A DNA stretch of 64,000 nucleotides, taken from NCBI GenBank assembly GCA_000701945.1, contig KL370840.1, positions 1,020,709 through 1,084,708 on the forward strand, read 5' to 3'. Below the pieces are notes generated by a model. The model did no database searches. It saw only the letters and a list, made by a program, of their open reading frames with translations, and had not been told where the DNA came from. Both the position numbers and the translations under genes were made by a program. Shown in pieces: positions 8,176 through 17,992 of this stretch (position 1 is its first letter; every line of letters begins with the position of its first letter). The stretch comes from Anaerotruncus sp. MC2020 (GTDB taxonomy: Bacteria; Bacillota; Clostridia; Oscillospirales; Ruminococcaceae).

Positions 8176-10080
8176 TTATTTTGCTTCCATCGCAGCGCGC
8201 GAATTCTTCTTTGCTTTCTTGACCTCATACATCAGCGCGTCAGCCTGCTTGATTATGCCGTAGAGGGTCTCGTCCTCCTCGGGCACCTTGATTATGCTGC
8301 CGACGCTTGCAGAGAGCGTATACGGCTTGCAGATAATGGTGTTGATGTTCTTGAGCTTGGCATTGAGACGCCTCTCAAACGCCGCCTCGTCGCCCTCGGA
8401 CGCTTTCTGGTGGAACACGACGAACTCATCGCCGCCGAAGCGGGCGCATATGCTGTCGCTCCTCAGGCACTCCTTGATAACGTCCGCGAGGCGCTGTATC
8501 GCGAAGTCGCCCTCGTTGTGACCGTAGTTGTCGTTGATGAACTTCAGACCGTCCATATCGATGAACGTGAGCATTATCCTGCGTTTTTTCGTGACGCTTG
8601 TCCTGAACATATCATCAGCCAGCTTGATGAAGCCGTTTCTGTTGTACACATTGCAGAGCGGGTCGATGACGTAGAGCCTGTTGAGCTCGTCCATAGCCTT
8701 GTTGATATGCGACAGCTTACGCAGGTTCTCGAGCGAGTTGCTGATATCCATAGCGAAGGTGTGGCAGAGCAGGTTCGTTATCGGGAAATCGCCGTTAGTG
8801 ATTATGAAGTAGCCGAGCACCTTCTCGTTGAAGTGTATCGGCAGGAAGTAGCTGATATTGCCGCCTGTCTCGAGGGGCTCGGGGTAGACGTTGCTGCCGT
8901 CGAAATACTCGACGCAGGTAGTCTCGCCCTTTTCCCATATCAGCGGAGCAGTCATCGCGCAGTTGAAATCGGTGCTTGAATTGGTGGAGTTGAACGCCTC
9001 CTGCCAGTCCTCCTTGAGACAGAGCGCAAATCGCTCACAGCCTATCTCGGAGACGAAGTCCCTGATGACAGCGAAGGTATCGTCTGTATTCTGAGTCTCG
9101 GCGAGTCTTGCCGAGAGGATATTGAGCTTGTGGATATTATCGTTGCTGTCCTCAATCTTGTTGTAGGTGCGCTTGCGGTACTCGCTGAACTCGCTCACGC
9201 CGCCGATACTGCCGTTTGAGCAGCCGCAGCTCTCGGTGAATACGCATTCAGCCTCCATGTGCTCTATCTCGGGCTCCTTGCCGTTGATGATATTGAGGAT
9301 AGCACTGCAAGCCACGCTTCCCGCGCGTGCGAGCGGACGTCCCACAGACGTCAGCGCAGGACAGTAGTTTCTCGCGCTGTAGGTATTATCGAAGCCTGTC
9401 ACTATGACGTCGAGCGGCACGCAGAAGCCGTACTTTTCGAGGGTGCTGACAGCCGTAAGAGCCATAGCGTCGTTCGCGCAGATGAACGCGTCGGGCAGAG
9501 CGAGCCCCGACTCCATATACTGCTCGATAGCGGCTTTACCGTCATACGGGCGGAATTCGCCGTAGAATATGCGTCCCTCCTCGACGGGCAGATTATTCTC
9601 AGCCATGACCTCGCGGAAGGCGTTGAGACGGTCTACCGCCTCGGGGTTGTTCATAGGACCTGATATGTAGTTGAGCACCTTAGCGCCGTGCTCCTGAATG
9701 ACATGGCGCACCATATGACGCATGGCGGCGGTGTTGTCGATACTGATATTGATGAATTCGGGATAGTCGGCGCAGTCAAATACGACAGCGGGGAGCTTAG
9801 CCTCCTTGACGCTGTTGATGATGCGCTCTCTGACCGTCATATCATTGATACAGTTGGTCATAAGGATAACACCGTCGAAGAGCTCGAGGTTGGCGAGATT
9901 GTACATACTGTACTCGCCTATATCAAATATCTTACTGTCGAGCATACCCCCATATGCCGCGAAGTAAGTCACATTCACCTTATTGCGCCGAGCAAAGTCG
10001 TTGATACCCGTGATGATATTATTCTGATATTCCTCATCGAGACCCGCAACAAATACGGCAATATTAACTGTTTTTCCCAT
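8176..10080 (-). CDS. LacI-type sugar-sensor domain fused to a GGDEF diguanylate cyclase
   Basis: Predicted cytosolic signalling enzyme of 634 residues. Residues about 4-290 resemble the ligand-binding domain of LacI regulators (PDAFICANDAMALTAV, DVIVTGFDNTYSARN, PALTSV) but no helix-turn-helix precedes it. A CGC motif follows, then a middle region of about 110 residues that may be GAF-like, then a GGDEF domain with intact RFGGDEF, so c-di-GMP synthesis is likely. The Asp of the inhibitory RxxD site is replaced by Ser. No signal peptide or membrane segment is seen, so it should sense an internal ligand, probably a sugar (inference). Start at ATG 10080, with GGAGA upstream; an extension to 10143 lacks a ribosome site. 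A paralogue lies at 37450-39324. Confidence 0.88.
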   Translation of the reverse strand: MGKTVNIAVFVAGLDEEYQNNIITGINDFARRNKVNVTYFAAYGGMLDSKIFDIGEYSMYNLANLELFDGVILMTNCINDMTVRERIINSVKEAKLPAVVFDCADYPEFINISIDNTAAMRHMVRHVIQEHGAKVLNYISGPMNNPEAVDRLNAFREVMAENNLPVEEGRIFYGEFRPYDGKAAIEQYMESGLALPDAFICANDAMALTAVSTLEKYGFCVPLDVIVTGFDNTYSARNYCPALTSVGRPLARAGSVACSAILNIINGKEPEIEHMEAECVFTESCGCSNGSIGGVSEFSEYRKRTYNKIEDSNDNIHKLNILSARLAETQNTDDTFAVIRDFVSEIGCERFALCLKEDWQEAFNSTNSSTDFNCAMTAPLIWEKGETTCVEYFDGSNVYPEPLETGGNISYFLPIHFNEKVLGYFIITNGDFPITNLLCHTFAMDISNSLENLRKLSHINKAMDELNRLYVIDPLCNVYNRNGFIKLADDMFRTSVTKKRRIMLTFIDMDGLKFINDNYGHNEGDFAIQRLADVIKECLRSDSICARFGGDEFVVFHQKASEGDEAAFERRLNAKLKNINTIICKPYTLSASVGSIIKVPEEDETLYGIIKQADALMYEVKKAKKNSRAAMEAK

Positions 10081-10122
10081 AGTTTTCTCCTTTTCACAGA
10101 AAAGTATGATACTTATATGTAA

Positions 10123-10131
10123 ATTATAGCA
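10123..10131 (-). promoter_or_regulatory. extended -10 promoter of the first LacI-GGDEF gene
   Basis: Minus-strand TGCTATAAT, 43 bases before the start codon; the -35 at 17 bp is poor. The longer string AGTGCTATAAT recurs exactly in the promoter of the paralogous gene (39407-39397). Confidence 0.55.
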
Positions 10132-10235
10132 CTTTTTACTCAATAAAGAAAGAGAAAAATATGAAATAAAACAATTTCGTGATACTGCACAGAGAGCGGC
10201 ACCTATTTTTGTTGGATTCGCATATCTGCACGCTC

Positions 10236-10264
10236 TTTACTTTTGGGCTTTTTTGTGTTAAAAT
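10236..10264 (+). promoter_or_regulatory. candidate sigma-A promoter for the acyl-CoA synthetase
   Basis: TTTACT (10236-10241), 17 bases, TAAAAT (10259-10264). Matches are 4 of 6 and 5 of 6. Confidence 0.55.
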
Positions 10265-10339
10265 GATTATATATGATTTACGGCTTTACAGCTTTATTGC
10301 TTTGAATTACATCACAAGGCTGAGAAAGGACAGAATACT

Positions 10340-11974
10340 ATGCCTATTACAGAATTGCTCGAAAGAAACGCTGAATTATACGGCAGTGACGTCGCTCTCG
10401 TCGAGGTCAACCCCGAGATAACCGAAGTCCGCCGCAAGACATGGAAGGAGTACGAGCTCATCGAGCCGAACCCAGAGTGCTGCTACCGCCGCGAGATAAC
10501 ATGGAAGGTCTTCGATGAAAAGGCTAACCGCTTTGCGAATATGCTCCTCGAGAGAGGCGTGCAGAAGGGCGACAAGGTCGGCATACTGCTGATGAACTGC
10601 CTCGAGTGGCTTCCTATCTACTTCGGCATACTCAAGACAGGCGCACTCGCAGTACCGCTCAACTTCCGCTACACCGCGGACGAGATAAAATACTGCCTCG
10701 ACCTCGCCGAGGTAGACATACTCATGTTCGGACCCGAGTTCATCGGACGCGTAGAGGAAATCGCCGAGGACATCAGCAGGAACCGCCTCCTCTTCTACGT
10801 CGGCGAGGGCTGTCCCTCGTTCGCCGAGCACTACGACAGCAACGTTGCGAACTCGTCCAGTGAGTCGCCGAATATCAAGCTCACCGACGACGACGACGCG
10901 GCGATATACTTCTCCTCGGGAACCACAGGCTTCCCGAAGGCTATACTCCACAAGCACCGCAGTCTCGTACACTCCGCGAAGGTCGAGCAGAACCACCACG
11001 GACAGACCCGCGACGACGTCTTCCTCTGCATACCCCCGCTCTACCACACGGGCGCGAAGATGCACTGGTTCGGCAGCCTCCAGTCGGGCAGCAAGGCTGT
11101 ACTGCTCAAGGGCGTGAAGCCGAAGTCGATAATCGAGACTGTATCGAACGAGCTCTGCACGATAGTATGGCTCCTCGTACCGTGGGCGCAGGATATCCTC
11201 GACGCTATCGACCGCGGCGAGATAGACCCGTCACAGTATGAGCTCTCGCAGTGGAGACTCATGCACATCGGCGCACAGCCTGTTCCTCCGTCGCTCATCG
11301 CGCGCTGGAAGGAGCACTTCCCGAATCATCAGTACGACACTAACTACGGCCTCAGCGAGTCCATAGGACCTGGCTGCGTACACCTCGGCGTGGAGAATAT
11401 CCACAAGGTCGGCGCTATCGGCAAGGCTGGCTACGGCTGGGAGGTCAAGATAGCCGACGAGAACGGCAATGCAGTCGAGCGCGGACAGGTCGGCGAGCTC
11501 TACGTCAAGGGACCGGGCGTCATGACCTGCTACTACCGCGACGAGAAGGCTACAGCCGAGACTCTCAAGGACGGCTGGCTCCTCACGGGCGATATGGCTC
11601 AGGAGGACGAGGACGGCTTCATCTACCTCGTTGACCGCAAGAAGGACGTCATCATCAGCGGCGGCGAGAACCTCTACCCCGTACAGATAGAGGACTTCCT
11701 CCGCGCGCACCCCGCAGTCAAGGACGTGGCTGTTATCGGTCTGCCCGACAAGAGACTGGGCGAGATAGCGGCGGCTATAATCTCGATAAAGGACGGCATG
11801 GACTGCTCCGAGGACGAGATAAACACGTTCTGCCAGAAGATGCCGCGCTACAAGAGACCGCACAAGATAATCTTCGCCGACGTGCCGAGAAATCCCACGG
11901 GCAAGATAGAAAAGCCGAAGCTCCGCCAGATATACTGCGGCGAGAGCCTCGTGGCAAAGCAGATAAAGAACTGA
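10340..11974 (+). CDS. acyl-CoA synthetase / AMP-dependent ligase
   Basis: Adenylate-forming enzyme of 544 residues, normal length for the class. It would activate a carboxylic acid with ATP and join it to CoA. Motifs: P-loop FSSGTTGFPKA, NYGLSES (A5 region), LLTGDMAQEDEDGFIYLVDRKKD (A7/A8 hinge) and the catalytic lysine in NPTGKIEK. The insertion near residues 20-60 (two copies of a TWK motif) is unusual. Substrate cannot be told from sequence; medium or long fatty acids or aromatic acids are possible. It is followed by a terminator-like hairpin and then a PaaI-type thioesterase, a pairing often seen in acyl-CoA metabolism. AAAGGA precedes the ATG. Confidence 0.88.
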   Translation: MPITELLERNAELYGSDVALVEVNPEITEVRRKTWKEYELIEPNPECCYRREITWKVFDEKANRFANMLLERGVQKGDKVGILLMNCLEWLPIYFGILKTGALAVPLNFRYTADEIKYCLDLAEVDILMFGPEFIGRVEEIAEDISRNRLLFYVGEGCPSFAEHYDSNVANSSSESPNIKLTDDDDAAIYFSSGTTGFPKAILHKHRSLVHSAKVEQNHHGQTRDDVFLCIPPLYHTGAKMHWFGSLQSGSKAVLLKGVKPKSIIETVSNELCTIVWLLVPWAQDILDAIDRGEIDPSQYELSQWRLMHIGAQPVPPSLIARWKEHFPNHQYDTNYGLSESIGPGCVHLGVENIHKVGAIGKAGYGWEVKIADENGNAVERGQVGELYVKGPGVMTCYYRDEKATAETLKDGWLLTGDMAQEDEDGFIYLVDRKKDVIISGGENLYPVQIEDFLRAHPAVKDVAVIGLPDKRLGEIAAAIISIKDGMDCSEDEINTFCQKMPRYKRPHKIIFADVPRNPTGKIEKPKLRQIYCGESLVAKQIKN

Positions 11975-11977
11975 CAG

Positions 11978-12008
11978 AATGGTGCAGATGTATTTCATCT
12001 GCACCATT
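11978..12008 (+). terminator. 13-bp hairpin after the acyl-CoA synthetase
   Basis: AATGGTGCAGATG (11978-11990) pairs perfectly with 11996-12008 around TATTT. The trailing tract is short (TCAAAT), so termination may be partial. Confidence 0.55.
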
Positions 12009-12021
12009 TCAAATAAGCAGC

Positions 12022-12098
12022 GGGGCGATGTAGGCATCGCCCCCTACACGAGACGCTATTAATACACGGTTTGTAGGGGCGGATACTATCCGCCCGCA
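12022..12098. repeat. pair of GTAGGGGCG-type palindromes
   Basis: GGGGCGATG-TAGG-CATCGCCCC followed by CTACA (12022-12048), then TGTAGG plus GGGCGGATA-C-TATCCGCCC (12072-12095). Both belong to the dispersed REP-like family seen at least six times in this window. Confidence 0.7.
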
Positions 12099-12116
12099 AT
12101 ACAGAAAGGAATCATT

Positions 12117-12509
12117 ATGAACACCATAGAAGAAGTAAGAGAGTATTTCAAGAATGACACCTTTGCTACCGACGCGGGCATGGTCATAGACGAGATAGGC
12201 GACCACAGCTCCGTGTGCAGCGTGGTGCTCGACGAGCGTCACTGCAACGCCATGGGCAATGTAATGGGCGGCGTACACTACACGCTCGCGGACTTCGCAT
12301 TTGCCGTAGCCTCCAACTGGCAGCAGATAGGCGTAGTCGGCATAAATAACAGCATCGCGTACCTCTCCCCTATCAAGGGAAAGAAGCTCATCGCAAAGGC
12401 GACAATGATAAAGGACGGCAGGAGCACGTGCGTGTACAGCGTCGACATAACGGACGAGCTCGGCACAAAGGTAGCAAACGTGCAGTGCATGGGATTTCAC
12501 GTGAAATGA
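12117..12509 (+). CDS. PaaI-type hotdog thioesterase
   Basis: A 130-residue single hotdog-fold protein that would hydrolyse an acyl-CoA thioester. The motif RHCNAMGNVMGGVHYTLADFAFA matches the PaaI/YbgC-like catalytic helix, with Asn and Asp in the usual positions, and NNSIAYLSPIKGKKL matches the second half of the fold. Typical length. It follows the acyl-CoA synthetase 142 bases on, separated by a hairpin and two palindromic repeats, so co-transcription is uncertain. GAAAGGA lies 9 bases before the ATG. Confidence 0.85.
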   Translation: MNTIEEVREYFKNDTFATDAGMVIDEIGDHSSVCSVVLDERHCNAMGNVMGGVHYTLADFAFAVASNWQQIGVVGINNSIAYLSPIKGKKLIAKATMIKDGRSTCVYSVDITDELGTKVANVQCMGFHVK

Positions 12510-12512
12510 GAC

Positions 12513-12577
12513 GTAGGGGCGCCCTTCGGGCGTCCGCATATTCATAATGACGACGGACTGCCAAAGGCAGCCCCTAC
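12513..12577. repeat. composite REP-like palindrome
   Basis: Outer arms GTAGGGGC and GCCCCTAC enclose two small hairpins (GCGCCC-TTC-GGGCGT and CTGCC-AAA-GGCAG). It lies 3 bases after the thioesterase stop. Confidence 0.65.
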
Positions 12578-12656
12578 ACCATAACAATGCATAGCACCAT
12601 TCTCTGCGTTCCGCAAACAAAAATCCCGCCAATTCCGACAAATATCGCAAAAACCA

Positions 12657-12685
12657 TTGACATTTTCCGACAAAGGGTATATAAT
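12657..12685 (+). promoter_or_regulatory. consensus sigma-A promoter
   Basis: TTGACA (12657-12662), 17 bases, TATAAT (12680-12685): perfect boxes upstream of the Nudix gene. Confidence 0.85.
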
Positions 12686-12719
12686 TACAGTCGCGTGAAT
12701 ATTTGAAGGAGTGCTTTTT

Positions 12720-13511
12720 ATGGAACAGTTAGAAATATACCTCAGCAAGCTCGCCTCGCATGACGAGCTCTACGCCGAGACAGCCAAGAAGCTCGGTGCA
12801 GAGCATATCTCTGACGGCGACGAGCTCCGCGGGATACTCAACTCCGTGAGCGACGACATAAAGTTTCTGATATACGAATCGAACGAGGACATGATAAATG
12901 ACTCTGTGCGTGACATCATCGGCATATTCTCAGATGCTGAGAAAAACAACTCCCACATCTCTATGGAGGTCATCGAGGACGAGTTCCTCAACATAATCGA
13001 CTCCGAGGCGCACATAACCTCGGAATCCAAGCCCCGCAGCCTCGTACACCGAGACGGTGAGCTCCACCCCGCAGTGCATATATGGATAATCAAACGCAAG
13101 GATATGGGCATTTACGTGCTGCTCCAGAAGCGCTCGCACGAGAAGCGCATAGCTCCCGACTGCTACGACGTCTCCGCGGCGGGTCATGTAGGACAGGGCG
13201 AGGAGTTCCGCAGCACGGCAGTCCGCGAGACAGCCGAGGAGCTCGGATTGAAGATACACGGCAGCCGTCTCGAGCTGATAGGGCTGATGAAGAACTGCTA
13301 CACCGCCGAGGGTATCAACGACAACGAACTGCGCGCGGTGTATCTCTGCCGCGAGGAGGTCGACGTGGACAGGCTGGTGCTCCAGTCGTCGGAGGTCTCC
13401 GACGTGTGCTGGGCGGAGATAGACGAGCTGCTCGCCGTCATGGACGAAGGCGAATTCAAGCACTGCATCTCCCTCGAGGAGCTTGCGCTCATCAAGAAGG
13501 CGGTTTTCTGA
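12720..13511 (+). CDS. Nudix hydrolase with N-terminal extension (IPP isomerase/YfcD-like)
   Basis: 263 residues. The full Nudix box is present, GHVGQGEEFRSTAVRE followed by TAEELGL, fitting G-x5-E-x7-REUXEExGU. The surrounding HRDGELHPAVHIWI and LLQKRSHEK segments resemble the YfcD/IPP-isomerase-like Nudix branch. Members hydrolyse nucleoside diphosphates linked to another group; the substrate here is unknown, and annotation as true isopentenyl-diphosphate isomerase would be unsafe. About 105 N-terminal residues before the Nudix fold are helical and unfamiliar. Start at ATG 12720 (AAGGAG 8 bases upstream) rather than the GTG at 12711, which overlaps the ribosome site. Confidence 0.85.
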   Translation: MEQLEIYLSKLASHDELYAETAKKLGAEHISDGDELRGILNSVSDDIKFLIYESNEDMINDSVRDIIGIFSDAEKNNSHISMEVIEDEFLNIIDSEAHITSESKPRSLVHRDGELHPAVHIWIIKRKDMGIYVLLQKRSHEKRIAPDCYDVSAAGHVGQGEEFRSTAVRETAEELGLKIHGSRLELIGLMKNCYTAEGINDNELRAVYLCREEVDVDRLVLQSSEVSDVCWAEIDELLAVMDEGEFKHCISLEELALIKKAVF

Positions 13512-13565
13512 AAAAACAGCGGAAGGGATTTGGAACGTTCCACTTATCCCTTCCGCTTTTTATTT
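13512..13565. terminator. bidirectional terminator
   Basis: AGCGGAAGGGAT (13518-13529) pairs with 13546-13557; TTTTTATTTTT follows on the plus strand and a T run follows on the minus strand. Serves the converging Nudix and mntP genes. Confidence 0.85.
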
Positions 13566-14135
13566 TTACAGCACTCCCAGTCCGTCGAGCAGGAGCTTCA
13601 CACCGATGAGCACGAGCACAACTCCGCCCGCAAACTCGGCTTTTTTCTCGTATTTACTGCCGAATCGGTTGCCTATGCCGACTCCGATGAGGCTCGTGAC
13701 AAATGTGATGACTGCGATGACGGTCACGGAACTGATAACAGGCGTTTTCTGCGCCGCGAACACGACTCCGACCGCGAGCGCGTCAATGCTCGTAGCTATC
13801 GCGAGCACGAAGAGCTCGCCGATATTGAGCTTATACTCGGTCTGAGCCTCCTCGTCGTCTCTGCCGTGAAAGACCTCGAATATCATCTTGCCGCCGATGA
13901 AGCCAAGCAGAATGAACGCTACCCAATGGCTGTAGCGGCTGATGAACTCCTCGAAGCGGCTTCCGAGGAAGTAGCCGATGAGCGGCATGCCTCCCTGAAA
14001 TACGCCGAAAAACAGGGCAGTCAGGAAGACTCCCTTATAGTCTATCTTCTTCATGCTCAGTCCCTTACAGACCGAGACGGAGAAGGCGTCCATAGCAAGT
14101 CCGAGCGAAAGAAGTACAAGTTCAGTCCAAGTCAT
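13566..14135 (-). CDS. mntP: manganese efflux pump MntP
   Basis: Six-helix membrane exporter of Mn2+, 189 residues, the family length. Conserved acidic features appear in LGLAMDAFSVSVCKGL (helix 1) and in its pseudo-repeat ATSIDALAVGVVFA (helix 4), along with GFIGGKMIFE. A yybP-ykoY riboswitch lies directly upstream, so expression should rise with Mn2+. GTGAGGTA precedes the ATG. Confidence 0.93.
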   Translation of the reverse strand: MTWTELVLLSLGLAMDAFSVSVCKGLSMKKIDYKGVFLTALFFGVFQGGMPLIGYFLGSRFEEFISRYSHWVAFILLGFIGGKMIFEVFHGRDDEEAQTEYKLNIGELFVLAIATSIDALAVGVVFAAQKTPVISSVTVIAVITFVTSLIGVGIGNRFGSKYEKKAEFAGGVVLVLIGVKLLLDGLGVL

Positions 14136-14152
14136 AAAATTACCTCACAAAA

Positions 14153-14304
14153 CAAAAAATCGGGCACTCGCGTACCCGAACCAGATAAACTCAGGTACAG
14201 CAAAAAAGCCATACATGAGTCTCATTATTTAAGACAAAACCGGACCGTTAAAGCGGTCAGTGTGTCGGCTTGTCACGCGTTGCCGCGCTAACTACTCCCT
14301 CATA
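14153..14304 (-). promoter_or_regulatory. yybP-ykoY manganese riboswitch with terminator/antiterminator
   Basis: On the minus strand the leader opens with GAGGGAGTAG (14303 downward) and later has AATGAGACTC (near 14222), the conserved signatures of the Mn2+ aptamer, with three hairpins between. The expression platform is clear. An 8-bp terminator stem with GCGA loop (14179-14160) is followed by TTTTTT. The alternative pairing GTACCTGA (14198-14191) with TCGGGTAC (14179-14172) forms 8 pairs and would break the terminator. In known members Mn2+ binding turns expression on. Confidence 0.85.
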
Positions 14305-14315
14305 TCACAACACTT

Positions 14316-14344
14316 ATTATACAATTTATTCGGCTTCAAGTCAA
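14316..14344 (-). promoter_or_regulatory. promoter of the mntP riboswitch transcript
   Basis: Minus strand TTGACT (14344-14339), 17 bases, TATAAT (14321-14316). Confidence 0.75.
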
Positions 14345-14369
14345 TAAATTACAGTTTGTACAATATAAC

Positions 14370-14870
14370 TCAAAGCACATATGTGAAGATGTAGTCGTCC
14401 ATGACGTAGCCGCCGCCGATATCGGTGACAACGGAATCGGTCACGGTGAAGCCCGTCCGCTTGTAGACGGCTATAGCTCGGTCGTTGTGCTTGTTGACCG
14501 TGAGATAGACGGAGCTCTTTCCGTGCTTTCTTGCCTCCTCGAAGACGCGTTCAAGCATGAGCCGAGCTATCCCCTGCCCGCGCTTGTCGACACGGAGGTA
14601 CAGCTTGCTGAGGAAGAAGCGGTCGTCCTGCTCGGGCTTGACGGCGATATAGCCGCAGAGGTCGCCGCCGTCGTAAACGGAGAGGTAGGTGTAGGACTGC
14701 TCCTCAATCTGACGTATCATGGCGTCGAGGTACTGGAATCTCTCCACCATATAGTCTATCTGACCGAGGCTGATGATGTCGGTGAAGCACTCATGCCATA
14801 TCTCGTCGGCGAGCTCGGCAACGCGGCGAAGCTCGGGCAGATACTTGACTTTTTTGATAGTGATGTCCAT
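14370..14870 (-). CDS. GNAT family N-acetyltransferase
   Basis: 166 residues, one GNAT domain. The acetyl-CoA loop is seen in LYLRVDKRGQGIARLMLERV (R/Q-x-x-G-x-G/A), and the C-terminal part has KHNDRAIAVYKRTGFTV, the usual final strand-helix. It would transfer an acetyl group to an amine on a small molecule or protein; the acceptor is unknown. AGGAGG precedes the ATG. Likely a single-gene unit. Confidence 0.85.
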   Translation of the reverse strand: MDITIKKVKYLPELRRVAELADEIWHECFTDIISLGQIDYMVERFQYLDAMIRQIEEQSYTYLSVYDGGDLCGYIAVKPEQDDRFFLSKLYLRVDKRGQGIARLMLERVFEEARKHGKSSVYLTVNKHNDRAIAVYKRTGFTVTDSVVTDIGGGYVMDDYIFTYVL

Positions 14871-14879
14871 ATTGACCTC

Positions 14880-15112
14880 CTGTCAGCGAATGGAATGCCG
14901 TTCCCTACAATGCGCTGATTCAACATTGTGTAGGGGGCGATGCCCACATCGCCCCGCATAATACAACGCAGGGGCACACAAGGGGAGCCCCCTCTGGCGG
15001 ATTCGCAGGTTACCAAATATGAGCCGTTACTTTACGGCTTGGTAGCCCACTTTTTTCCGCTAAGGAGAGCAGCCTAATGTGCGCCCCTGCACAAAAGATT
15101 CTGACAGCTGAA
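14880..15112. repeat. 233-bp intergenic cluster of palindromes
   Basis: Contains GGAATGCCGTTCC-CTACA, GTAGGGGGCGATG-CCCA-CATCGCCCC, an inverted pair GCAGGGGCACAC (14970 region) / GTGCGCCCCTGC (15079 region), and between them a cruciform-like GGTTACCAA..AGCCGT-TACTTT-ACGGCT..TTGGTAGCC. No coding potential. Some of it may end transcription of yebC. Confidence 0.6.
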
Positions 15113-15847
15113 TTATTCCTCGTCGGGCATATCCCAGTTGTGGTATACGTTCTGAACGTCGTCGTTGTCCTCGAGGTGCTCGAGCAGGAGGTTCATCTTC
15201 TTGATGTGGTCCTCGTCAGTGAGCGTTGTATATGTTGCGGGCACCATCTCAGCCTCCGCAGAGAGCACATTGTATCCCTTAGCCGCAAGAGCCTCTCTTA
15301 CAGCCGACACATTCTCGGGAGCGCACTCTATCTCAACGCTCTCCTCGGAGATATCGAAGTCGTCGCCGCCGCACTCGAAAACGTCCTCCATGACAGCATC
15401 CTCGTCGAGACCAGTGTTCTCGAGGACAATGATGCCCTTCTCGGTGAACATGAACGATACACAGCCCGTAGTACCGAGGTTGCCGCCGAACTTGTCGAAG
15501 TAGTGGCGGATATCGCCTGCTGTACGGTTCTTGTTGTCGGTGAGGCACTCAACGATTACAGCTACGCCGTTGGGACCGTATCCCTCGTATGTGAGGTTCT
15601 CGTAGTTGTTCTTGTCCTCGCCGCCCGCAGCCTTCTTGATTACGCGGTCGATGTTGTCGTTGGGCACGTTGTTAGCCTTAGCCTTAGCGATGAGGTCGCG
15701 GAGCTTCGCATTGTTGGCAGGGTCGGGACCGCCCTCGCGTACAACGACGGTTATCTCTCTGCCTATCTTGGTGAATATCTTGCCCTTAGCGGCATCTGTC
15801 GCTTCCTTCTTGCGCTTGATGTTGTTCCATTTTGAATGACCTGACAT
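15113..15847 (-). CDS. yebC: YebC/PmpR family protein
   Basis: 244 residues, the usual length, with the family start MSGHSKWNNIKRKKEATDAA and the conserved FTKIGREITVVVREGGPDP and GYGPNGVAVIVECLTDN segments. The family was described as DNA-binding regulators, and later work links some members to translation of difficult proline-rich sequences; which applies here is not shown by sequence. Stands alone with a ribosome site (AGGAGAAAAGG) before the ATG. Confidence 0.93.
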   Translation of the reverse strand: MSGHSKWNNIKRKKEATDAAKGKIFTKIGREITVVVREGGPDPANNAKLRDLIAKAKANNVPNDNIDRVIKKAAGGEDKNNYENLTYEGYGPNGVAVIVECLTDNKNRTAGDIRHYFDKFGGNLGTTGCVSFMFTEKGIIVLENTGLDEDAVMEDVFECGGDDFDISEESVEIECAPENVSAVREALAAKGYNVLSAEAEMVPATYTTLTDEDHIKKMNLLLEHLEDNDDVQNVYHNWDMPDEE

Positions 15848-15860
15848 AGCCTTTTCTCCT

Positions 15861-16061
15861 TTACTCTGAATAGATGTAGTTCTCGTCGGTATCGCGGCGG
15901 AGCTTGTATAAGCGTGCTATTTTCTCGTCGCGGTAGTCGAGTATCGCGACAATTCCCGCTCCTGCGATGAAGCCGAAAACGAAGCCTCCTACAACTCCGA
16001 GGATAATTCCTCCGAGCTTGAGACCCTTCAGCAGTCCCAGTAAACCCTTGATAAAGCTCAT
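15861..16061 (-). CDS. small glycine-rich membrane protein
   Basis: 66 residues. A short amphipathic N-terminus (SFIKGLLGLLKGLK) leads into one strongly hydrophobic Gly-rich helix (LGGIILGVVGGFVFGFIAGAG), then a charged tail ending YIYSE. No function recognised. Start at ATG 16061 with GGAGGT 6 bases upstream. Sits 13 bases before yebC and after mrnC, so part of a minus-strand gene string. Confidence 0.65.
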   Translation of the reverse strand: MSFIKGLLGLLKGLKLGGIILGVVGGFVFGFIAGAGIVAILDYRDEKIARLYKLRRDTDENYIYSE

Positions 16062-16077
16062 GACCAATACCTCCGTT

Positions 16078-16491
16078 TCATATCTCGGCGGACACGTCCG
16101 CGTCCGCGATTATCGTATCGAACAGCTCATAGATACGCTCCGTCCTGCCGAGCAGGAAGAGGTAGCCGAAAAGGCACTCCACAGCTGTTGCACGTCTGTA
16201 TTCGACAGCGTCCGCGTGCTTGGGGACGGTGTTTCCCGTGGCATTCCTGCCGCGCTTTAGCACCGCGAGCTCCTTCTCATCGAGGACATCCTCGAGCCTG
16301 CTGTACGCCTCCGACTGGAACTCCGCGCAGACGAGCTTCACCTTTGCGGAGTGGAGCTTGGCTACGGGCATATTGGCGATACGCAGGAGGTACTCCCGCA
16401 CGAGCGTGTCATATACGCTGTCTCCGAGGAACGCAAGGCTGAGCGGACTGTAGGTGTTCGCCTCGCGCTCCGTAAGCATTTCTTTTCCCAT
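16078..16491 (-). CDS. mrnC: mini-ribonuclease III
   Basis: 137 residues, a lone RNase III catalytic domain without a dsRNA-binding domain, as in MrnC, which matures 23S rRNA in Firmicutes. The catalytic helix motif LAFLGDSVYDTLVREYL has the key Asp, and KRGRNA and RRATAVECLFGYLFL carry the remaining conserved and acidic residues. The ATG at 16491 lies one base past the obgE stop, so translation is probably coupled; no strong separate ribosome site is seen. Confidence 0.9.
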   Translation of the reverse strand: MGKEMLTEREANTYSPLSLAFLGDSVYDTLVREYLLRIANMPVAKLHSAKVKLVCAEFQSEAYSRLEDVLDEKELAVLKRGRNATGNTVPKHADAVEYRRATAVECLFGYLFLLGRTERIYELFDTIIADADVSAEI

Positions 16492-16492
16492 A

Positions 16493-17938
<1,446 letters not shown>

Positions 17939-17944
17939 TTTTTT

Positions 17945-17976
17945 AAAAGAAAATCCCAAGCAAACGCTCGGGATTT
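17945..17976 (-). terminator. terminator after rpmA
   Basis: Minus-strand stem AAATCCCGAGC / GCTTGGGATTT (one G-T pair), GTTT loop, followed by TCTTTT. It implies obgE may be transcribed partly from its own start. Confidence 0.75.
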
Positions 17977-17992
17977 ATGACGCAATAGATTG

